From positions 1-12,380 of the forward strand of contig JBBRTW010000197.1 of assembly GCA_038244055.1 (NCBI GenBank): a stretch of 12,380 nucleotides of DNA, read 5' to 3'. Below the pieces are notes generated by a model. The model was not told the DNA's origin, did no database searches, and saw only the letters and a program-made list of their open reading frames with translations. Below, in pieces: positions 6,896-12,380 of the stretch (positions are counted from its first letter, which is position 1; each line of letters starts with the position of its first letter). The DNA comes from DASPKW01 sp038244055. GTDB taxonomy: Bacteria; Planctomycetota; Phycisphaerae; Tepidisphaerales; Tepidisphaeraceae. The position numbers were made by a program, and so were the translations under genes.

Positions 6896-9800
6896 TCACT
6901 CCGGCTCCATCACCGCCCGGAACCCAACCGTCGGCGATTTCTGATCCGGGGCCAGTTTGTCCCGCGCCGCCGAGCGCGTCCGCTCCGGCCGCGAGACGTA
7001 AGATCCGCCCCGCACCACCCGGTACTTCCCTTCGGCCGGCCCGATCGGATCGGTCACCGGATCGGCCGCGAAATCCCCGTACCAGTCCGCGCACCACTCG
7101 GCCGCGTTGCCGTGCATATCGTAGAGCATCCACCTGTTGGGCTTGTAAAGCTTGGGCGGGCGCGGCGTCTGCCAGTTGCTGTCGCCGATGCGGAAATTGC
7201 CCGGTCCCGGGCCGGGGAAATCGCCAAAGCTCCAAGCCGTCTTGCTCCCCGCCCGGCAGGCGAATTCCCACTCCGCCTCGCTCGGCAGGCGGATGATGCG
7301 CCGCTCGCGGTCGCTCAGTTTGCGGCAGAAGTCGTTGGCCTGTTCCCAGGTGATATTAGTGATCGGATGATCGTCCGTGATCGGATGTTCCGGCGCGTTG
7401 TTCGGGTCCTCCGGCAATTCCCCCATGACCGCCTTCCACTGCCCGCGCGTCACTTCGCTGTCCATGATGTAGAAGGGGAAGGTCAGCCGCACCGCGTGCT
7501 GCTGCTCGTCGGGGCCGCGGGTGCGATCGTCGGCCGGGCTGCCCATGATGAAGTTCCCCACCCGCAGAAAGATGAACTTGATCGGCGCCTTGTCCCCCTT
7601 GAACACGATCGGATCGGTATTGGCCGGGAAAGTCAGAAATCTCGGCCGCGTGATGACCACCGGCTTGGTGGCGGGCTCAACGTTGATCGGCTTGGTGGCG
7701 GGAACGACGACGACAGGGCGGGTGGCCGGATCATCGCGCCCGGTATGCGTGTTCATCGCGATCACCACCGGGCCCGTTGTCGGTCCAATGACCACCGGCC
7801 TGGTCGCGGGCGAGAAGGGGTCATCGTTGGTGGTCTTGGTGACAATCGGATGGGTCGTGGGGTTCACATCAAACGGATTTGTCGTTGCGACAACGACCAC
7901 CGGCTTGGTCGCCGGCGTCACCACCACCGGATTGGTCGCCGGTGTCACATCAAATGGATTCGTGGTCGCGACAACAACAACAGGCTTGGTCGCCGGCGTC
8001 ACCACCACGGGATTCGTCGCCGGTCGAACCACCGGGCCGGTCGTCGCAATGATCACGTGATTCGTCGCTGGATGAACAATCGATGGACCGGTGGTCGCCA
8101 CAACCACCGGATTCGTCGCCGGATGAACCACAGGCCCCGTCGTGGCGACAACCACGGGATTCGTCGCCGGAGTGACAACGACCGGATTCGTCGCCGGATG
8201 AGTCGTTGCGATGACCACCGCCGGCCCGGTGGTCGGAACGGTTGTCGCCGCCATCGAAGCCGCCCGCACCGCAATGACTTCCCGCGCAAACGGCTGCGGA
8301 ATGGTCCGAATCAGCTCCCCCGCCTCGCGATCCGAATAGGCCTTGGCGTAAACGGCCGCCTTGACCGGATCCGCCCGCAGATCGCCGCGGCCCTTGGTGT
8401 AGAGCCATTGCAGCAGCAGCGGCGCGGCCGATTTCGTCCCGCTCGCGCCCGCCGCCGTCACCGCCCGCTCCAGATCGGCGGCCGCGTTCGCGCCGCCGCC
8501 ATCGCCGCTCGATTCCAGCGCCGTCACCGCCCGCAGCACCAGCGGCGCGGGATTGGCGCTCAGCCTCGTGCAGGCCTTGTCGATCAGATCGCGATACGCC
8601 ATCCGCTGCGCCGCTGTCGCCTCCTCATCCAGCAGGAGATGGGTGGCCGGATCGAGCGCCCGCGCCGATTCGCCGAGTTCGATCGATTTGCGATAGTTCT
8701 GCAGCGCCAGCCCGCGATCCTTCGGGAAATAGCCCGGCAGCGTGCCTGATGAAAAGGCTCCTGCCAGTTCCACATAGGCCGCCCCATAATTGCCGGCGCA
8801 GGCCGATTGCAGCCATTTCACGCCCTCGGATTTTTCCGCGATCGAGCCCGAATGCAGCGTGCGGAAAAGCTCCACCATCGCATCGGGATACCCCGCCGAT
8901 GCCGCCACGCGATTGTACTTGAGATGATCCGCGCGCTGAGGGCCGGCGGGATCGAGCGACTGCGCCAGCGCCGCCGCGGCATCGGCATCGCCCAGATCGA
9001 CGGCGCGCTGGAAAAGATCGCGGGCGGCGGCCGGATCGCGCTCCACGCCCGCGCCCAGATAGTGCAGCGCGCCCAGCAGGTAAAGCGCATCCGGGTCCTT
9101 CTGATCGGCCAGTGTCTTGAGGGCGGCAAGATTCTCGCGGGCGGCCCGCGCCAGCGCGGGGTCGCTCTCCGGAGACTCACCAGTCGAGGCCAGGAAGAGC
9201 GCCTTGTGGAGCGCGGCAACGGGGCCGAGTTTCGATGCCTTGTCGAACCAGCCGGCCGGGCCGGTGGCATCATCCGGGGCTTCGAGGCGCACGCCATGCA
9301 CGCGGAGCAGGCCGGCCATCAGCCCCGCCCGCGGATCGCCATCGCGATTGGGCGTGGCGGTGGCCAGTTCCTGGTAGAGCGCCAGGGAGCGGGGCAGATC
9401 GCGATAGCCGGAGGAGGCGCGGTAAAGATCGGCCGCGCGGAGCCGCGCTTCCAGAGCCTGCGCCTTGGTCTGATCCGATTTTTCAAGAATGACCACGGTC
9501 GCCAGCGCATCGGCTGGATTACTAATACTCGCCAGATAGCGATCCCACCTTCGCCGCAGCGTGGCCGCCACGCGCTGGGCCCGCGCCTGTGGCATCGTAT
9601 CGAGAAGCGGATCCAGTTTTTCCGCGACCTTGCGCGTCACCCCGATCTCGCGCTCGAACTGCGCGGGCGTCGGGGCCACATCGGCATCGCCCAGGTTGAG
9701 AAACGCCACCGACAAAATCGCCGGATCGGTCGAGCGATCCAGAAGGCTCAGCAGCGGCTCGCGATCGTGCAGCGCCTGCGCCGATTCAATCTGCCGGATG

Positions 9801-11023
9801 CGCTCGCGCACCGCGGCGATGGCCCGGGTCGTATCGGCCGACAGATCGCGCGGAGCCAAGCGGAGCGTCCGTTGGTGGTCCGCCATGGCGGCGGCAGAGC
9901 CGATCGGCGGCGCATCCAATGCGTGGCCGGCATCGAGAAGCTTTTGAATCTGGGCCGCCGCGGCGATGAACGGCGCTTCATCGATGTGCGGCGTGACGAC
10001 GACGGTGGTGGGACCCGTTGCCGGCACGACAACCACCGGGCCGGATGTGGCGATCGCCGGGCCAGTGGTTGCGACCACCGGGCCAGTAGTGGCCGTGACG
10101 ACCGGACCCGTGGCCACGACGGAAGCGGTGGTCGCCAGGGCGATCCGCCCATGCGAGCCATCATCCACCGTCTGCGTGGATGAAGTCGAGTTCCCGTGGC
10201 TCGTCCACAGCCCCGGCAGCGCCAACACCGCCACCGCGATCAGCACCGCCATCGTCGCGATCGCCACCAGGGGCGAACGCTTGCGCTCCAGCGGAAATAC
10301 CTCGCCCCCCTGCAGGAGCGTCATCGCATCTTCAATGCGCAGCGGCCCATCGGGATGATCCCGCGCCGTCAGACGCTGGCAGATATTGTCCCACTTTGTC
10401 GCGGCCGCCAGGGGCATGCGCGTGGCGCTGTCGGCGCAGTGAACCGCGTTCATCAAAAGGGGGCGCAGGAGCCGCCCCAGCGCCGCCAGATCCTCTTCTT
10501 CCGACCCGATCGCCGCCGCCCGCGCCGGCGCGGGGTCGGTCAGGCAGATTTTGCACTCGATCAGCGGGCCGGGCCCGAGGATCAGAATATTATTCGCTTC
10601 CAGATTCGAATGGGTGCGGCGGCATTTCTTGCGCAGAATCAGCAGGCCATCCAGTACCGCCTTCATGATTGCCGACAGCCCCGCATCATCCACCGGATGG
10701 GCCGGGTCCCCGACATTCCGCAGCGAGCGCTCGGCCTCGGGGACGATATACCAGGCGCTGTCATCGGTTCGCCCGGCCGCCACCGGCTTGATCCAGTTGG
10801 GAGCGCTCAGCTTCTGCAGAATCGCGGAGACGGCGACAAACTCCTTGATCGTCTTCTCGGCCGGGGTGTCGGGGCCGGGCAGACCGACGGGCTTACAAAC
10901 CTTGGCCACCAGCGGCCCGGGGATTTTCGGATGCGTCACACGCAGCAAAGAAGTCTCGACGCCGGTATGCAGCGTCTGTGTGGCGGCAAATTCTCCGAAG
11001 GATTCCACGGTGGCGGCACCCAT
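6896..11023 (-). CDS. Pseudokinase-TM-Sel1/TPR-FGE-sulfatase fusion protein
   Basis: A 1375-residue membrane protein. Residues 1-240 resemble a Ser/Thr kinase: LVAK (K41, strand-3 Lys), THSNLEANNIL (137-147) in place of HRDLKPEN, TDPA (162-165) in place of DFG, and an alpha-F-like DLAALG (178-183). The catalytic Asp is replaced by N140, so it is probably a pseudokinase. One membrane helix follows (about 251-271). Next come a TTGPVV-type Thr/Pro/Val linker (303-345), a helical region (347-920) with Sel1-like repeats (DALYLLGALHYLGAGVERDP, 645-664; another around 711-785), a second longer linker of PATNPVVV units (926-1126) and an FGE-sulfatase domain (about 1146-1373; FIMGSP, PSEAEWEFACRAG, MHGNAAEWCADWY, VVRGGSY, GFRAV). 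The two copper-binding cysteines after GGSY in true FGE are missing (GGSYVSRPERT), so it should not make formylglycine. Likely topology is N-in with the rest outside. Substrate or partner is unknown; a sensory or scaffold role is a guess. The ATG at 11023 abuts a 9-bp repeat and has no Shine-Dalgarno sequence. Confidence 0.9.
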   Translation of the reverse strand: MGAATVESFGEFAATQTLHTGVETSLLRVTHPKIPGPLVAKVCKPVGLPGPDTPAEKTIKEFVAVSAILQKLSAPNWIKPVAAGRTDDSAWYIVPEAERSLRNVGDPAHPVDDAGLSAIMKAVLDGLLILRKKCRRTHSNLEANNILILGPGPLIECKICLTDPAPARAAAIGSEEEDLAALGRLLRPLLMNAVHCADSATRMPLAAATKWDNICQRLTARDHPDGPLRIEDAMTLLQGGEVFPLERKRSPLVAIATMAVLIAVAVLALPGLWTSHGNSTSSTQTVDDGSHGRIALATTASVVATGPVVTATTGPVVATTGPAIATSGPVVVVPATGPTTVVVTPHIDEAPFIAAAAQIQKLLDAGHALDAPPIGSAAAMADHQRTLRLAPRDLSADTTRAIAAVRERIRQIESAQALHDREPLLSLLDRSTDPAILSVAFLNLGDADVAPTPAQFEREIGVTRKVAEKLDPLLDTMPQARAQRVAATLRRRWDRYLASISNPADALATVVILEKSDQTKAQALEARLRAADLYRASSGYRDLPRSLALYQELATATPNRDGDPRAGLMAGLLRVHGVRLEAPDDATGPAGWFDKASKLGPVAALHKALFLASTGESPESDPALARAARENLAALKTLADQKDPDALYLLGALHYLGAGVERDPAAARDLFQRAVDLGDADAAAALAQSLDPAGPQRADHLKYNRVAASAGYPDAMVELFRTLHSGSIAEKSEGVKWLQSACAGNYGAAYVELAGAFSSGTLPGYFPKDRGLALQNYRKSIELGESARALDPATHLLLDEEATAAQRMAYRDLIDKACTRLSANPAPLVLRAVTALESSGDGGGANAAADLERAVTAAGASGTKSAAPLLLQWLYTKGRGDLRADPVKAAVYAKAYSDREAGELIRTIPQPFAREVIAVRAASMAATTVPTTGPAVVIATTHPATNPVVVTPATNPVVVATTGPVVHPATNPVVVATTGPSIVHPATNHVIIATTGPVVRPATNPVVVTPATKPVVVVATTNPFDVTPATNPVVVTPATKPVVVVATTNPFDVNPTTHPIVTKTTNDDPFSPATRPVVIGPTTGPVVIAMNTHTGRDDPATRPVVVVPATKPINVEPATKPVVITRPRFLTFPANTDPIVFKGDKAPIKFIFLRVGNFIMGSPADDRTRGPDEQQHAVRLTFPFYIMDSEVTRGQWKAVMGELPEDPNNAPEHPITDDHPITNITWEQANDFCRKLSDRERRIIRLPSEAEWEFACRAGSKTAWSFGDFPGPGPGNFRIGDSNWQTPRPPKLYKPNRWMLYDMHGNAAEWCADWYGDFAADPVTDPIGPAEGKYRVVRGGSYVSRPERTRSAARDKLAPDQKSPTVGFRAVMEPE
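7646..8250. repeat. Coding repeat region: PATNPVVV-type Thr/Pro/Val linker
   Basis: About 200 residues of the large protein are built from 7-10 residue units such as PATNPVVV, ATTGPVV, PATKPVVV and ATTNPFDV. Within it, 7865-7945 and 7946-8026 form an 81-bp tandem duplication (27 codons) with mainly third-position differences. This indicates unit-level expansion followed by drift under coding constraint. It is compatible with an extended, wall- or periplasm-exposed spacer. Confidence 0.92.
9989..10117. repeat. Coding repeat region: TTGPVV linker after the membrane helix
   Basis: About 43 residues of ATGPVV, TTGPVV, TSGPVVV and PATGPTTVVV units lie between the membrane helix and the helical Sel1-like region. 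They share the TTGPVV unit with the second linker some 600 residues further on, so the two linkers probably have a common origin or have exchanged units. Confidence 0.88.
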
Positions 11024-11029
11024 GTTAAC

Positions 11030-11047
11030 AAATCGGCCAAATCGGCC
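11030..11047. repeat. Direct 9-bp repeat (AAATCGGCC)2 at a start codon
   Basis: Two perfect AAATCGGCC units end six bases upstream of the ATG (11021-11023, minus strand) of the large fusion gene, where a ribosome-binding site would sit. On the minus strand they read GGCCGATTT and contain no GGAG-like sequence. Confidence 0.7.
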
Positions 11048-11130
11048 AAAGAAGTACGAAAGGGATTCTGCGCAGCCCTTAGATTATACGGCTGCCGCGA
11101 GAATGGACACAAGGCGATTTGGAACAGTTG

Positions 11131-11262
11131 GATGCCCTTTTCAGGGTGAAAGGGTCGCGCGGACTGTGATTTAGTCCCGCAGGGACGACAAATAGTAGCC
11201 CAGTTCGTCAACACCGCGGTCTCCCCGCCATAGCCCGCCTCAGTCACTCCGTCTCCGCGGTG
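11131..11262. repeat. REP-like cluster of three hairpins
   Basis: Three inverted repeats lie between the large fusion gene and the membrane glycosyltransferase-like gene: CCCTTT/AAAGGG (11135-11140, 11149-11154), GTCCC-GCA-GGGAC (11174-11186), and CACCGCGG/CCGCGGTG (11212-11219, 11255-11262). The last begins two bases after the stop codon of the glycosyltransferase-like gene. From memory, the words GTCCCGCAGGGACGAC and CCCTTTTCAGGGTGAAAGGG resemble dispersed extragenic palindromes in planctomycetes and related bacteria. No T tract follows, so intrinsic termination is doubtful, but transcript-end protection is possible. Confidence 0.6.
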
Positions 11263-11263
11263 A

Positions 11264-12380
11264 TCATTTTTTCCCCGCCAGTTCCGCCGCCGTCCCCAGA
11301 TACGAAATCGGCCGCTGCCAGAGCGCCGGATCGCGATCGAAGCGGTAGAAGGCGCGGCTTGGATCGCGCTGGGCGAACCACGCGTAAATGCGCTGATTCT
11401 CCGCCTCGCCCAAATCGTGCGCCCGAATAATCCGCCCCTCTTCCGGCCGTGCCGTCGTCCAGTTATAGACCGGCTCGGTATGCTCGTAGGCCGCCGGGTG
11501 GAAGCGAAACAGCACCACCGCCGGCTTGCTCCCCACCGCATCTCCAATCTGCCGATCGAACAACCGCAGCATCGGAGCGAGCTCGCCCCACTCTTCTTCG
11601 GGCGGATCGGACTGCAGTTGGGGAAACGTGAACACCGTCACCACGAGGATGGCCGCCGCGATCACCACCCGAGCCGATTGCCCGAGATCGCCGGGCAGAC
11701 TCGACGACATGGCATCCCACCCCAGAAGCACGATCAGAAACATCGCCGGTATCGCGGTCACCGGATAGATGGGAATGAAGAACGTGTATTTGCTGTAGAG
11801 CAGAAGGAAAAGCAGCAGAAAGACCGCCAGAATCCACCGCCCGCGCCGGGCCAACCCAAGCAGGCCCACCGGCAGGAGGATCAGCGCCAAGGCATGGGGC
11901 AGGTCGCTGCGCAACACCGGGACGAAACGGTCATTGACCAGTGTCTGCCTGAAACCTTTGGCGGCCTTTTCCTTGAAATACTTGACCGTGAAGGTCTGGA
12001 AAAACTTTTGCTTCTGCGCCAATTTCGATTGCGGCTTGAGATCGGGATTGAAAGCAACTGAACTCATCGTGTCGTAAGGATCATCGCGCTCGGCATCGAA
12101 CGCCCACGGCAGTTTCGTGAAGCTGCCCGTGATCCCCTTGTTTTGAATCGCCTGGAGCGTGAGGAACGGCACCACACAGAGCAGACCGAAACCAACCGAT
12201 TTAAGGGCGCGCCCCCGGCCAACTCCGCGAAGTTCCCACAGCACCGCGATACTGAGCGGCAGCGCCAGCGCCACCGCATCCACCGGCCGGGTGATCGCCG
12301 CCCACCCCACCGCGATGCTCATCACCCCCATCCACCCCAGCGCCTTGTTCTTCCGCCAGTGCAGGTAAGCCCAGAGCGCC
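11264..12380 (-). CDS. Polytopic membrane protein, GT39-like glycosyltransferase C-terminal part (runs off right edge)
   Basis: About 371 residues are visible, ending LGTAAELAGKK; the frame is open to the right edge, so the start and the catalytic N-terminal loop of a GT-C enzyme are outside the window. Hydrophobic segments include SIAVGWAAITRPVDAVALAL followed by a second stretch, FGLLCVVPFLTLQ, ALALILLPVGLLGL, WILAVFLLLFLLLYSKYTFF, PVTAIPAMFLIVLLGW and VVIAAAILVVTVF. A soluble tail of about 120 residues follows. The early TRPVDAVALALP block and the overall layout resemble planctomycete members of the glycosyltransferase 39/ArnT-like group, which move sugars from lipid carriers at the membrane. 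This is family resemblance only; without the N-terminal acidic motif the activity is unproven. It lies about 240 bp upstream of the pseudokinase-FGE gene on the same strand, separated by a REP-like cluster. Confidence 0.75.
   Translation of the reverse strand, partial: ALWAYLHWRKNKALGWMGVMSIAVGWAAITRPVDAVALALPLSIAVLWELRGVGRGRALKSVGFGLLCVVPFLTLQAIQNKGITGSFTKLPWAFDAERDDPYDTMSSVAFNPDLKPQSKLAQKQKFFQTFTVKYFKEKAAKGFRQTLVNDRFVPVLRSDLPHALALILLPVGLLGLARRGRWILAVFLLLFLLLYSKYTFFIPIYPVTAIPAMFLIVLLGWDAMSSSLPGDLGQSARVVIAAAILVVTVFTFPQLQSDPPEEEWGELAPMLRLFDRQIGDAVGSKPAVVLFRFHPAAYEHTEPVYNWTTARPEEGRIIRAHDLGEAENQRIYAWFAQRDPSRAFYRFDRDPALWQRPISYLGTAAELAGKK

Noticed and set aside
6905..7588. Active formylglycine-generating enzyme or sulfatase activation system
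   Set aside because: The copper-binding cysteine pair after GGSY is missing and no sulfatase gene is in the window.
7646..8250. CRISPR-like repeat array
   Set aside because: The repeats are contiguous coding units in frame with no unique spacers and with codon-level drift; no cas gene is near.
7112..8749. Long plus-strand open frame opposite the linker and FGE part of the fusion gene
   Set aside because: It is antisense to a gene with clear domains, encodes Arg/His-rich low-complexity sequence and only mirrors the GC-rich codon pattern of the minus strand.
8807..10183. Second long plus-strand open frame opposite the helical region
   Set aside because: Same reason: antisense shadow, Arg-rich, no domain, while the minus strand has Sel1-like repeats.

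Overview
The window reads as bacterial chromosome from a planctomycete, probably close to Phycisphaerae. This is inferred from protein content, GC-rich coding DNA and intergenic style, not from a marker gene. The lineage clues are a very long kinase-like/TPR/FGE-sulfatase fusion protein, remnants of a small membrane protein and a GYDLR...CPECG-type zinc ribbon, scarce Shine-Dalgarno sequences, and many degenerate 7-10 bp repeat arrays between genes.

Layout, low to high coordinate. (1) 1-595, minus: N-terminal half of argininosuccinate synthase (argG), which runs off the left edge. (2) 592-819, minus: a small one-helix membrane ORF overlapping the argG start by ATGA, preceded at about 829-914 by a degenerate zinc-ribbon tail; both look like remnants of one planctomycete family. 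(3) 943-973: a perfect 10-bp-stem terminator for minus-strand transcription. (4) About 974-2646: nearly 1.7 kb with no convincing protein gene. Its minus strand looks A-rich and ends in that terminator, so it may be a long non-coding transcript or a decayed locus. (5) 2687-3847, minus: a class V PLP enzyme resembling isopenicillin N epimerase. (6) 3965-4336, minus: a three-helix membrane protein of unknown function. (7) 4481-5101, plus: trmB, tRNA (guanine-N7) methyltransferase, the only plus-strand gene. (8) 5243-6646, minus: moeA, molybdopterin molybdenumtransferase, carrying an in-frame insert of about 60 codons made of short repeats. (9) 6896-11023, minus: a 1375-residue protein with a pseudokinase, one membrane helix, Sel1/TPR-like helices, two Thr/Pro/Val-rich repeat linkers and a C-terminal FGE-sulfatase fold. 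(10) 11264 to beyond 12380, minus: C-terminal part of a polytopic membrane protein resembling GT39-like glycosyltransferases.

The genes do not form one pathway: arginine synthesis, tRNA modification and molybdenum cofactor synthesis are separate housekeeping functions. Two things stand out. One is the large pseudokinase-FGE protein next to a possible glycosyltransferase. The other is a set of unrelated short-period repeat families that occupy almost every gene boundary, supply two stop codons, abut a start codon and have entered the moeA reading frame. No rRNA, tRNA, CRISPR array, transposase or integrase was seen.
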